Positions 9,398 to 17,631 of a DNA stretch of 64,000 nt are shown here, piece after piece (the stretch's first letter is position 1; each line of letters opens with the position of its first letter). The notes below the pieces were generated by a model. The model did no database searches, was not told the origin of the DNA, and worked only from the letters and a program-made list of their open reading frames with translations. This stretch comes from Pacificispira sp002696645 (lineage in GTDB: Bacteria; Pseudomonadota; Alphaproteobacteria; UBA8366; Aestuariispiraceae), in the NCBI RefSeq assembly GCF_048892425.1, contig NZ_JBLZHU010000002.1, forward strand, positions 372,001 to 436,000, in the 5' to 3' direction. The position numbers and the translations under genes were made by a program.

Positions 9398-11307
9398 TGG
9401 CACGGATCAAAACCATTCAAACAAACTTCACCGCCGGTGAGATTTCCATCGGTCTTGTCGGGCGGGGCGATCTGACAGCCTACAGCAATGGGGCCGCCAC
9501 GCTGCGCAATGTTAAAATTGCCCCAACAGGGGGTGTCGCACGTCGGCGGGGCTTGCGTCACATTGCCCTGACGGAGGGTTCGGGTCGGCTGGTCCCGTTC
9601 GAATTTAATACTGAACAGGTGTATTTGCTGGTATTCACGCACTTGCAGGTGCGGGTTTATGCCAATGACATTCTTGTCGTGACGCTGGAATCGCCCTGGA
9701 CGGAGGATCAGTTGAAGCATCTGGCCTGGACACAAAGCGCAGATACCCTGTTGCTTGTCCATCCGGATGTGCCCCCAAAGCGGTTGACGCGAAAGGGTGC
9801 GGAACTGTGGTCGATCACCGATTGGAAATTCTTTGAAAAGGACGATCGGCGCTTCCAACCCTATTACAAGTTTGCCGATGAGGATGTCACACTGACGCCC
9901 AGTGCGACGACGGGATCGATTACCCTGACCGCGTCGGATGATGTCTTTGAGGCAGACCATGTCGGTGTGCGATTCCGGGTGTCTGATAAAGAGATTGAGA
10001 TTACCGCCGTGACTTCCGCCACCGTTGCAACAGCCAGCGTGAAGGAGGCTCTTGCGGGAACAGACGCCGTGAAGGATTGGGAGGAAGCATCCTTTTCCGC
10101 CGTGCGAGGCTATCCTGTCTCTGTTTGCTTTCATCAGGACCGATTGGTCATTGGTGGCAGTCGTGATCTGACCAATCGGTTGTGGCTGTCGAAATCGGCA
10201 GATCTGTTCAACTTCGACCTGGGAGAGGCGGAGGATGATGAGTCTATCGAATTTGCCATCCTGTCGGATCAGGTGAATGCGATCCGGGCGGTTTTCTCCG
10301 GCCGTCACTTGCAGGTCTTTACATCCGGTGCGGAATGGATGGTGACCGGGGATCCATTGACCCCTTCTGCGATCCAGTTGAAACGACAGACCCGCATTGG
10401 TTCGCTGGCGAACCGGACAATCCTGCCGCGTGATGTGGATGGTGCAACCTTGTTTGTATCGCGTAGTGGCACTGAGTTGCGGGAATTTCTGTTTGCGGAT
10501 GTTGAACAGGCTTACCAGTCCAACGACCTGGCCGTGTTGTCGGATAAGATGATGCGCAACCCCGTGGATCAGGATTTCAACAAGGCGGATCGCATCCTCT
10601 ATCTGGTCAATGGTGATGGCACGCTGGCCTGCGTGACCGTCTTTCGGCAGGAGAAGGTCACGGCCTGGTCCATGATGCAAACCGATGGAACTTTCCATGC
10701 GGTCGCAGTGGTCGGATCGAATGTTTACCTGATGGTGCATCGCGGGGAAACCTACCGAATAGAGCGGTTTGATGATGCCCTTCTGACCGATGCGGCGATG
10801 ACGGATCAGGTTGCCGATGATGAGGATGGAAAGACGGTCTGGTCTGGTCTGGATCATTTGAATGACAGGACCGTTGATGTCGTGGCCGATGGCATTGTTC
10901 GGGATCAAGCGACGGTGATCGATGGGGCAATCACCCTGGCCCAGCCCGCCAGATCGGTTCAGATCGGTTTACCCTACACCCATATCATCGAGCCTTTACC
11001 AGCCTATCAGCCCTCTGGGACCGGTGTGACGCAAGGCAGCGCCACGCGATTGGTTCGGGCTACCTTCCGGTTGCTGGAAACAGCGGCCCTGACAGTGGAT
11101 ACGGGCCAGGGCTTGCGCCCCTTGCCCTTTAAGACCTTCGGACCTGGTGCGTTGGATTCCCCAATCACACCGTTGACCGGAGATAAGACCGTGCGCGCCC
11201 TGGGATGGACCCGGGGAGAGCCGGTGCCTTTGTGGCGGATCGAACAATCTGATCCGCTGCCCTGTACCGTTCTGTCGGTTCTCAATGAGATATCGTCGAA
11301 CGGATAG
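9397..11307 (+). CDS. phage tail tubular protein B-like (T7 gp12-like nozzle)
   Basis: A 636-residue beta-rich protein (MARIKTIQTNFTAGEISIGL...). The N-terminal NFTAGEIS...GRGD...YSNGAATLRNVKIAPTGG motif is widespread in podovirus tail nozzle proteins. The central stretch FHQDRLVIGGSRDLTNRLWLS is also typical. It follows the gp11-like gene directly, as in T7. The stop codon at 11305-11307 abuts the first unit of the 34-bp palindromic repeat array, so any mRNA runs straight into that array. Confidence 0.8.
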   Translation: MARIKTIQTNFTAGEISIGLVGRGDLTAYSNGAATLRNVKIAPTGGVARRRGLRHIALTEGSGRLVPFEFNTEQVYLLVFTHLQVRVYANDILVVTLESPWTEDQLKHLAWTQSADTLLLVHPDVPPKRLTRKGAELWSITDWKFFEKDDRRFQPYYKFADEDVTLTPSATTGSITLTASDDVFEADHVGVRFRVSDKEIEITAVTSATVATASVKEALAGTDAVKDWEEASFSAVRGYPVSVCFHQDRLVIGGSRDLTNRLWLSKSADLFNFDLGEAEDDESIEFAILSDQVNAIRAVFSGRHLQVFTSGAEWMVTGDPLTPSAIQLKRQTRIGSLANRTILPRDVDGATLFVSRSGTELREFLFADVEQAYQSNDLAVLSDKMMRNPVDQDFNKADRILYLVNGDGTLACVTVFRQEKVTAWSMMQTDGTFHAVAVVGSNVYLMVHRGETYRIERFDDALLTDAAMTDQVADDEDGKTVWSGLDHLNDRTVDVVADGIVRDQATVIDGAITLAQPARSVQIGLPYTHIIEPLPAYQPSGTGVTQGSATRLVRATFRLLETAALTVDTGQGLRPLPFKTFGPGALDSPITPLTGDKTVRALGWTRGEPVPLWRIEQSDPLPCTVLSVLNEISSNG

Positions 11308-11480
11308 AGCATCATGCGGTCGCATGAGCTCAAACATACATAGCATCATGCGGTCGCATGAGCTGAAACATGCAGAGCATCATGCGGTCGCATGAGCTCA
11401 AACATACACAGCATCATGCGATCGCATGAGCTGAAACATGCAGAGCATCATGCGGTCGCATGAGCTCAAGCATTTAGAGC
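11308..11480. repeat. array of 34-bp direct repeats with palindromic cores
   Basis: Five complete units start at 11308, 11342, 11376, 11410 and 11444, with a partial sixth at 11478. Each unit carries a 16-bp palindrome of the form TCATGCG-NN-CGCATGA (first at 11312-11327); in unit 4 the centre is AT and the palindrome is perfect. The tails alternate: units 1 and 3 differ by one base, units 2 and 4 by one base, so the array is really a 68-bp dimer duplicated. The 9-mer TAGAGCATC occurs at both outer edges (11305 and 11475). It lies between two virion genes. Confidence 0.95.
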
Positions 11481-11569
11481 ATCGTTGTTTTTTCAGCAAA
11501 TACGTCATCGTAGACAAGTCCGTTTGCGCAGGCGTTGCTCTAATCAACCACCATAGAAGGAGAAGTACA

Positions 11570-12031
11570 ATGGGAGCAGCAGCACCCGTCATCGGTGTCG
11601 TTATGTCCGCAATCAGCGTGGCACAGACCCAGGCCCAAATGAGTCAGCAGAAGAAAGCGGTAAAGGCTCAGACGGCTCAAACCGCTTTGGCGCGGCAACA
11701 GGACCTTGATCAAAGAACCCTGGAACAGCGTTTGAAAGAAAAACAGTTGGAGCGGGAACGTCGATCCGCTGTGGCCAGCTCCAGGGCGCGATTGGGCTCA
11801 TCTGGGGTTGGCTCAACAAGCGGTTCGGGCGCCGCTGTGATCAGCGGTTTGAACAAGAACTACAACGAGGCCCTGGCCGACAGCCGCAAGGGGTATGACA
11901 TGACCGTCAGTGGTTTGAATTTGCTGAATGATACCGGCAGCGGCGGCGGTGGCGGCGCGGCGCAGGGACTTGAACTCGCCAAAGGCCTGATTGGCATTGG
12001 CACTCAGGTCGCGGGCATTCTTGAAAAGTAA
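11570..12031 (+). CDS. T7 gp14-like internal virion (ejection) protein candidate
   Basis: A 153-residue protein (MGAAAPVIGVVMSAISVAQT...) with a short hydrophobic N-terminus, a long Gln/Lys/Arg-rich helical middle (residues ~25-75), a Gly/Ser-rich turn and a second helix. Length, composition and order (Ala-rich hydrophobic start, Gln-rich helix, SARLGSSGVGS, then NEALADSRKGYD) resemble T7 gp14 internal core proteins. It also has the expected position after the nozzle gene and before the fibre gene. The ATG at 11570 follows AGAAGGAGAA. The T7 partners gp15 and gp16 are missing. Confidence 0.55.
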   Translation: MGAAAPVIGVVMSAISVAQTQAQMSQQKKAVKAQTAQTALARQQDLDQRTLEQRLKEKQLERERRSAVASSRARLGSSGVGSTSGSGAAVISGLNKNYNEALADSRKGYDMTVSGLNLLNDTGSGGGGGAAQGLELAKGLIGIGTQVAGILEK

Positions 12032-12056
12032 CTCACACTCGAAGGAACAAAACACA

Positions 12057-13847
12057 ATGACTGATATACTTATCAATGACCTGCGTCCGCGCGTTCAATA
12101 TGTGCAGGCAGAAGGTGAATTGGGCACGTCTGTATTCGACTATCCATTCCCCATTCTTAGTGACGGGGATTTGCGCGTGGCCGTCGATGACGTGATCCTG
12201 GATTCTTCCGCCTATACGATTACGGGGACTGGACAGGAACAGGGGGGGACGATTGTCTTTGGCCAGAGCCCCAGTGGCGGTGCACGGATTTCAATCTGGC
12301 GGGATATGCCGTTTCAACGCACCACTGACTTTTCGCCGGGGGCCGATCTGCGTGCGGCAGTACTAAATGACGAACTGGATCGCACAGCCCTGTTGTTGCA
12401 GCAGGCGGAGGCGCTGGTCGGAGATTCCATTCACCGCTTGCCGTATGACGTTGACAGTGACTTGGTTCTTCCCCTGGCACGGGATCGAGCGGGCATGTTT
12501 CTGAGCTTTGATGTCGATGGGCGCCCTGTGACAAAAGTGCCGGATTCCATGGGGGCCACAGCACAATTCGCCCTTATCTATCTGGGGTCTTATGCAACCG
12601 CGCAAGCGCCGACACAGCGGTTGAACGGCTCGCCCCTGCAACAAGGCGACTTGTTCTTCGATACCGATGAACAATCAATGCAGGTGTATAGTCAGTCGGG
12701 CTGGGTCTCCACTTTCGTAGGCGATGACATTTACATGCCTCGGGATGGTGCCGTGGCGATGACCGGGTCTTTGGACATGGACGGCAATGCGATTGTTGAT
12801 CCCGATACGGTTGATGGTCGAGACATCGCGGCGGATGGCGTGGCACTGGACTTGATCAACGATACGGCCTTGCCGGAGATTCGGAACCAGTTGAATGCCC
12901 TTGAGGAGACTCAGTTTCGGCTCCTTTGGTCTTCGGCTATCGAAAATGGCGTCAATGAGTATCAGTTGATCAACACCTATATCGATGACTTCTCGGACGA
13001 AAGTGGCATCGAAGACGGTGCGCTGGCGGGATCAGGGTACAGTTATAACCCGATTGATGGTTCCTATAACTGTCGGTCCCCCGGGGCTAGCGTGTCCAGT
13101 GGTATCAATGCTGTATCACCAATCGGAAACTACGCCAATTCACCATTGGTTACGACAGATGGCAATTTAAGCGCATATTGGCAAGGCACCGCCACAAGCT
13201 TCACATCCGGGTTTTATGTTCAATATGATCTGGGTGCGATCAAGCCGGTTACCCGGTTTCTTGTCTATGTGCTGGCGAACCAGACGATGATGGCCAATAT
13301 GCGCGTTCTCGGCTGTAGAACGAATGCCTTTGGTGCGGATACAGTGGTCCTTGGGGAAGGGTCCTTTGTAAACAGCACCGGATGGCAGCATGTCGATATT
13401 GCCGGAACGGTCCGATACGTGCGCATCGTCAGTCCCGATGGATCTCGAACCACAAATGCTAACACTTATATTCCGGTCATAACAGAAATCCAGATTTTGG
13501 GCGCTGTCATTAATGATATGACAATCGTCTCTAGCCCGATCACGGTGGAAAATGACCCCTTGGAAGGACGGGTTCTGGTGGAGCTTGAACTCTACGGGGA
13601 GCCAGAAATCAATACGGATTTTGTGCTGTCGGTCAGTCGGGATGACGGCACAACCTGGACGGCTGTATCTGCGACTGTATTGCAGACATGGGCCAGTACC
13701 GGGCGCACCCTTGTAGCGGGCACGGTTGATCTGTCATCGCAGCCCAGTGGAACATCCATACGCTTGAAGCTGGACTGCCAGAATGATGCAGATGTTGTTC
13801 TCCATCGCTGGGGTTTCCAATGCGATCAAGCCTTGCTTGAAGCTTAA
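12057..13847 (+). CDS. phage tail fibre protein, T7-type N-terminus
   Basis: A 596-residue protein. Residues 1-150 match the T7-like tail-fibre attachment domain (FDYPFPILSDGDLRVAVDD, then IWRDMPFQRTTDF and LNDELDRTALLLQQAEAL). A linker containing YMPRDGAVAMTGSLDMDGN follows, typical of tail fibres. Residues ~340-480 look like a discoidin (F5/8 C)-type carbohydrate-binding domain: NSPLVTTDGNLSAYWQG, FYVQYDLGAIKPVTRFLVY, and VRYVRIVS. A final beta-sandwich region ends the protein. The start is set by the AAGGAACA upstream of 12057. The receptor-binding part probably recognises a surface glycan; that is inference. Confidence 0.75.
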   Translation: MTDILINDLRPRVQYVQAEGELGTSVFDYPFPILSDGDLRVAVDDVILDSSAYTITGTGQEQGGTIVFGQSPSGGARISIWRDMPFQRTTDFSPGADLRAAVLNDELDRTALLLQQAEALVGDSIHRLPYDVDSDLVLPLARDRAGMFLSFDVDGRPVTKVPDSMGATAQFALIYLGSYATAQAPTQRLNGSPLQQGDLFFDTDEQSMQVYSQSGWVSTFVGDDIYMPRDGAVAMTGSLDMDGNAIVDPDTVDGRDIAADGVALDLINDTALPEIRNQLNALEETQFRLLWSSAIENGVNEYQLINTYIDDFSDESGIEDGALAGSGYSYNPIDGSYNCRSPGASVSSGINAVSPIGNYANSPLVTTDGNLSAYWQGTATSFTSGFYVQYDLGAIKPVTRFLVYVLANQTMMANMRVLGCRTNAFGADTVVLGEGSFVNSTGWQHVDIAGTVRYVRIVSPDGSRTTNANTYIPVITEIQILGAVINDMTIVSSPITVENDPLEGRVLVELELYGEPEINTDFVLSVSRDDGTTWTAVSATVLQTWASTGRTLVAGTVDLSSQPSGTSIRLKLDCQNDADVVLHRWGFQCDQALLEA

Positions 13848-13863
13848 TTTGAAAGGAACAAAA

Positions 13864-14238
13864 ATGCCAACGATCACAAAGATTGCAAAACTGACCAGCC
13901 CCTTGCGACAGATCCGCTTTGAGGCGGAACGCCGGATAACCAAGGGCATATTTGTCAACGGCAGCCCGTTTCGGTGTGACGAGGTCTCGTCCCAGCGCGT
14001 GGGTGAAATTGTTCAGGCGTTTGCGGATGAGCTGATTGATGAGGACGGGGTGCGTTTTGCCACGGCGGCCGGTGTCTTGATGACACTGACCAGCGAGGCA
14101 CAGGCCCGTCTGATCTTTGATGCCATGCGACACTATCGCCAGGCCTGCCTTGCGGTCTCTGCGCAATTGCAGACAGACCCACCGACTGTCATCTCAGATG
14201 ATGCGCATTGGCCCGTACCAGAAAGCGTCACTGTGTAA
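13864..14238 (+). CDS. phage protein, possible fibre-associated or assembly protein
   Basis: A 124-residue protein (MPTITKIAKLTSPLRQIRFE...), 16 bp after the tail-fibre gene with its own GAAAGGAAC ribosome binding site. It is predicted alpha/beta with a helix ending in AQARLIFDAMRHYRQACLAVSAQL. Position suggests a fibre-assembly or fibre-linked role. I do not recognise a named family. Confidence 0.5.
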   Translation: MPTITKIAKLTSPLRQIRFEAERRITKGIFVNGSPFRCDEVSSQRVGEIVQAFADELIDEDGVRFATAAGVLMTLTSEAQARLIFDAMRHYRQACLAVSAQLQTDPPTVISDDAHWPVPESVTV

Positions 14239-14264
14239 TCTGCCGCGTAACATATCTGCTTTTT

Positions 14265-14298
14265 GCGAAAGCCCTGCCCCTGTGGCGGGGCTTTCGCG
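14265..14298 (+). terminator. stem-loop between fibre and terminase genes
   Basis: GCGAAAGCCC pairs with GGGCTTTCGC, with further GC pairing inside and a tight loop. The T-tract after it is weak (GTTTCT), so it may be a partial terminator or an mRNA-processing hairpin. Confidence 0.5.
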
Positions 14299-14328
14299 TT
14301 TCTGCACTCAACAAAGAAGGTACTTAAA

Positions 14329-14730
14329 ATGGTCGATAAGAAAGCCACTGCCCGCCGCCCGCAATCCCGTACACCACGCACCCGTCGCCCACAGTCCAAC
14401 ACAATGCGGAAACGGTTGATGAAAAAGCTTCCAGCGATGCTGGATGCCGCCATCGCCGCCTATCAACAGATTGCCCTGAATGGGCCTGCAGAAGATCCGA
14501 AATCCTTTGCTGCCGCCCATACGGGGGCTAAGGCCGCCCTGGCCCATATCGAACAGATCATCAAACTGGCAGAAGCCGCCGCCACCCAGGATGAAGCGCA
14601 GGAAAAGGATTTGGATGGGGTCGCGACATTGATTAGCGCCGCCCGAACGGCACTCGCTCATGATGAGGAGGACGAAGACAGTTCTGACTCCGCCATCCCG
14701 TCTGACACGGAACAGGGGGGCACAGCATGA
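14329..14730 (+). CDS. putative terminase small subunit
   Basis: A 133-residue protein with a very basic N-terminus (ARRPQSRTPRTRRPQS), a helical middle and an acidic tail (DEEDEDSSDS). The assignment rests on position: its stop overlaps the large-subunit start (ATGA at 14727-14730), on size, and on a basic, helical make-up fit for DNA binding. No sequence motif proves it. The start at 14329 follows AAAGAAGG. Confidence 0.45.
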   Translation: MVDKKATARRPQSRTPRTRRPQSNTMRKRLMKKLPAMLDAAIAAYQQIALNGPAEDPKSFAAAHTGAKAALAHIEQIIKLAEAAATQDEAQEKDLDGVATLISAARTALAHDEEDEDSSDSAIPSDTEQGGTA

Positions 14731-16223
14731 CAGCCTGTAGCTTTCTGGAGTTCCTGTGGATATGGAACGAAATACAGGGTCAGAAAACGCCGGTCCTGCA
14801 TCGACGCATCTGTCGCTGGTTGAACGCCCGAGTGAATGCCGGGGCAAGCAGTCAGGATCGGCACCTGATCCTGCTGGCGTTCCGGGCGGCCGGGAAGTCC
14901 ACGATTGTCGGCCTTTTCTGTGCCTGGAAACTGTATTGCGATCCGAACCTGCGCATTCTGGTTCTGGCGGCAGAGCAGGACCTGGCCAGTCGCATGGTGC
15001 GCAATGTGAAACGCCTGATCGAACGCCATCCGCTGACCCAGGGGCTGAAGCCCGATCAGTTGGATCAATGGGCGTCTGATCGTTTCACGGTGCAGCGGCT
15101 AAAGGAACTGCGTGATCCCTCCATGTTGGCGCGGGGCATCGGGGCGAACCTGACCGGCAGTCGGGCGGACCTGATCATTTGTGATGATGTCGAAGTGCCT
15201 AATACCTGTGATACCGCTCCCAAGCGCGCGGACCTGCGGGCCCGGCTCAGCGAGGCGGATTACATTCTGGTACCGGGCGGCATGCAGCTTTATGTCGGTA
15301 CGCCACATAGTTACTACACAATCTATGCAAAAGAGGCGCGGTCAGAAATTGGCGAGGCTCAACCATTTCTGGCGGGGTACAAGCGCCTGGAAGTCCCGAT
15401 TCTGAAAGCAGACGGCACGTCCGCCTGGCCGGATCGCTATAGCCGGGAGGAGATCCAGGCGCTGCGGCTGCGCCAGGGGGAGGGAAAGTTTCAAAGTCAG
15501 ATGATGCTCAAGCCCATGAACATCGTGGGCAGTCGCTTGGACCCGGACCGCATGAAACTGTATCAGGCCAGGTTGGATCTGGTGGAGCGAAACGGGGAGG
15601 CAATGCTGATGCTGGACGGGGTGCGGATGATCTCCGCCACTGCCTGGTGGGACCCGGCCTATGGGGGGACGGGAACCGGGGATTCCTCCGTCGTGGCCTG
15701 TGTTTTTACAGGCGAAGACGGGATCTATCGACTGCATCGCATTCAGTATCTGACCACCGATCCCGCCTTGCATTTGGACGAGGCGCGTCAGCAATGTCGG
15801 GCGGTCGCGCGGTTTGCCAGGCGGAATTTTCTGCCCTCTGTCACGATTGAGACCAATGGGATCGGCAAATTTCTGCCCAGCCTGCTGCGCCGGGAAATGG
15901 CTGTGTTGCATACCGCCTGTGCGGTGCAGGAGCGCCATTCAACCAGGGCCAAGGATACCCGCATTCTGGAAGCTTTTGATGCGGTTCTGGCGGCTGGTCA
16001 GATCGCCTGTCACCGTAGCGTTTGGGATACGCCTTTTCCGATGGAAATGCGGGAATGGCAGGCGGGCGGTCTCAGCAAAGGGCACGATGACGGGCTGGAT
16101 GCGGTGGCGGGGTGCCTGTCAATGGAACCTGTGCGCCTGCCCAGGTCCAGCACCCATTACGGTCGCCAATCCTGGCAGGGGGGTGGTGGCAGTGTCATCG
16201 CCGATGCTGATTTCAGCGTCTGA
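14727..16223 (+). CDS. phage terminase large subunit
   Basis: A 498-residue DNA-packaging motor resembling T7 gp19-type terminases. The ATPase part has a Walker A-like loop (LAFRAAGKSTIVG, residues ~50-62), a Walker B (LIICDDVE) and a coupling-type motif (YVGTPHSYYTIY). The C-terminal RNase H-like nuclease has WWDPAYGGTGTGDSS with its metal-binding Asp, and a late GHDDGLDAV motif supplying further acidic residues. Length and motifs look intact, so this gene is not obviously decayed. Confidence 0.9.
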   Translation: MTACSFLEFLWIWNEIQGQKTPVLHRRICRWLNARVNAGASSQDRHLILLAFRAAGKSTIVGLFCAWKLYCDPNLRILVLAAEQDLASRMVRNVKRLIERHPLTQGLKPDQLDQWASDRFTVQRLKELRDPSMLARGIGANLTGSRADLIICDDVEVPNTCDTAPKRADLRARLSEADYILVPGGMQLYVGTPHSYYTIYAKEARSEIGEAQPFLAGYKRLEVPILKADGTSAWPDRYSREEIQALRLRQGEGKFQSQMMLKPMNIVGSRLDPDRMKLYQARLDLVERNGEAMLMLDGVRMISATAWWDPAYGGTGTGDSSVVACVFTGEDGIYRLHRIQYLTTDPALHLDEARQQCRAVARFARRNFLPSVTIETNGIGKFLPSLLRREMAVLHTACAVQERHSTRAKDTRILEAFDAVLAAGQIACHRSVWDTPFPMEMREWQAGGLSKGHDDGLDAVAGCLSMEPVRLPRSSTHYGRQSWQGGGGSVIADADFSV

Positions 16224-16265
16224 AAATATCTAAAACAAAAATTGTGTAAAATAAGGAGAAATGAA

Positions 16266-16586
16266 ATGACGGGCACGTCCATTGACGTGATCTGGTGGAT
16301 CACTGTTGTCGAAATTCCGGCGCTGACCGGACTGTGGTGGCTGATGTGGCGCACACGGCGCGATCAGGACATTGCGTTAGAGCGCCACCGCCAACGGCTG
16401 GATACGGCTGTTGCTCAGCTTCGGGAAGCGCTTTCCGCCTATAAATTGGAAGTCGCCAAGAGCTATGCCTCAACCTCTCAACTGAAAGATCTGGAGGGGC
16501 GGCTGACCGATCACCTGCTGCGCATCGAAGCAAAGCTCGATTCCCAAAAACCCTCTGCAAGACATATGACAAGGAGAGAGTCATGA
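16266..16586 (+). CDS. membrane-anchored coiled-coil protein in lysis region (spanin-like?)
   Basis: A 106-residue protein with one N-terminal membrane helix (VIWWITVVEIPALTGLWWLM) followed by a long charged helix (residues ~35-95) with coiled-coil character. This topology, a type II anchor plus periplasmic coiled coil, fits an inner-membrane spanin, and the gene lies directly before the endolysin with a 4-bp overlap. No lipoprotein partner (outer-membrane spanin) is seen. The start at 16266 is set by ATAAGGAGAA. Confidence 0.45.
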   Translation: MTGTSIDVIWWITVVEIPALTGLWWLMWRTRRDQDIALERHRQRLDTAVAQLREALSAYKLEVAKSYASTSQLKDLEGRLTDHLLRIEAKLDSQKPSARHMTRRES

Positions 16587-17035
16587 CCCTGTTGAATCTG
16601 CCTTTGGATATGGAGGCGGAAGAAACCGCCATTGATATCCTGGCCCGCACCCTGTGGGGCGAAGCCCGGGCTGAATCCGTCCGCATCAAGGAAGCGATTG
16701 CGGCCGTCGTTCTGAACCGCGTTTGTCTGGCGAAACAGCGATTTGGCAAGGATTGGTGGGGCACCACGGTGGTGGAAGCCTGCCTGGCCAGTGGGCAATT
16801 TCCCTGCTGGCGCCTGACGCCTGAGTATCGCGCCAGCTTGATGCAGGTCCCAGACACGGACCCGGATCTCGCCGTCTGTCGCCGCATTGCAGCGCGGGCG
16901 GTGCGGGGCGCGCTGGTCGATCCGACCTATGGCGCAACGCATTACCGACGGCCCAGAGAACATCCGCTATGGGCGGAACGGCGCAAGCCTAAGGCCCGGA
17001 TCGGGTCATTCAAATTCTATCAAATCCTATCGTGA
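16583..17035 (+). CDS. phage endolysin, SleB-type cell wall hydrolase
   Basis: A 150-residue enzyme of the Hydrolase_2 (SleB) family, which cleaves peptidoglycan glycan strands. The hallmark LARTLWGEARAES (residues ~20-32) carries the catalytic glutamate, followed by IAAVVLNRV and later the family's THY motif (GATHYRRP). There is no signal peptide, so export must depend on the adjacent holin. It overlaps the upstream membrane protein gene by 4 bp. Confidence 0.85.
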   Translation: MTLLNLPLDMEAEETAIDILARTLWGEARAESVRIKEAIAAVVLNRVCLAKQRFGKDWWGTTVVEACLASGQFPCWRLTPEYRASLMQVPDTDPDLAVCRRIAARAVRGALVDPTYGATHYRRPREHPLWAERRKPKARIGSFKFYQILS

Positions 17036-17048
17036 AAGGAGCATCATT

Positions 17049-17630
17049 ATGCTGCCAATGTTACTTGCTCAAATCGGCCTGCCCTTGCTGGTAAAGGCCG
17101 TCGGGGGAGCCTTGTCCAATTCCTCCAACTCTGTCGCGAAAGCAGCGGGAGACGCACTGGGCCAGGTCGATACTGAAATCGCCACGGGTCGCCTGGATGG
17201 CGACCAGTTGAAAGAAGCCAATCGCCATCTGGAAGCCCTTGCCACGCTGGAGGCCAATACCGACCAGACCTGGCTGCAACAGGTCAACCAGACTATCCGG
17301 GCGGAGAGTATCAGCGACGACGCCTATGTCCGCCGCATGCGCCCGACCTTTGGCTATATCATGGCCTTCACCTGGGCCGCCCAGATGGGGGCAATTGCCT
17401 ATACCGTGGTCGCCGACCCGCAACAGGCCGCCCCGGTCATCGCCGCCGTCGCGTCACTGGGGACGATCTGGACCGTGGGCCTCTCTGTGCTGGGCATCTA
17501 TGTCTATCGCCGGTCTGGCGAGAAACAGCGCGTGCTGGAGGCTCAGGGTGGCCTGCCAGCCAATCAAAATACAGGGGTTTTGCAAAATCTGCTGCAAAGC
17601 CTGATCAAATCAAAATCCAAGGAGATGTAA
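17049..17630 (+). CDS. holin, GTA-type 3TM family
   Basis: A 193-residue protein with a hydrophobic N-terminus (MLLAQIGLPLLVKAVGGAL), a helical charged middle, the motif YVRRMRPTFGYIMAFTWAAQMG and a further hydrophobic segment (VASLGTIWTVGLSVLGIYVYRR). This matches the 3TM holin family first described with gene-transfer agents (PF11351 type). It sits 13 bp after the endolysin gene; the start at 17049 follows GAAAGGAG. Together with the SleB enzyme it forms an intact-looking lysis pair. Confidence 0.75.
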   Translation: MLPMLLAQIGLPLLVKAVGGALSNSSNSVAKAAGDALGQVDTEIATGRLDGDQLKEANRHLEALATLEANTDQTWLQQVNQTIRAESISDDAYVRRMRPTFGYIMAFTWAAQMGAIAYTVVADPQQAAPVIAAVASLGTIWTVGLSVLGIYVYRRSGEKQRVLEAQGGLPANQNTGVLQNLLQSLIKSKSKEM

Positions 17631-17631
17631 A

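Noticed and set aside
9370..10908. 512-residue open frame on the minus strand
   Set aside because: It lies wholly antisense to the gp12-like gene, has no family motifs, and is His/Ile/Gln-rich as mirror frames of GC-rich genes are.
11308..11480. Regularly spaced repeats as a CRISPR array
   Set aside because: The units are contiguous at a 34-bp period with no unique spacers, and no cas genes are present.
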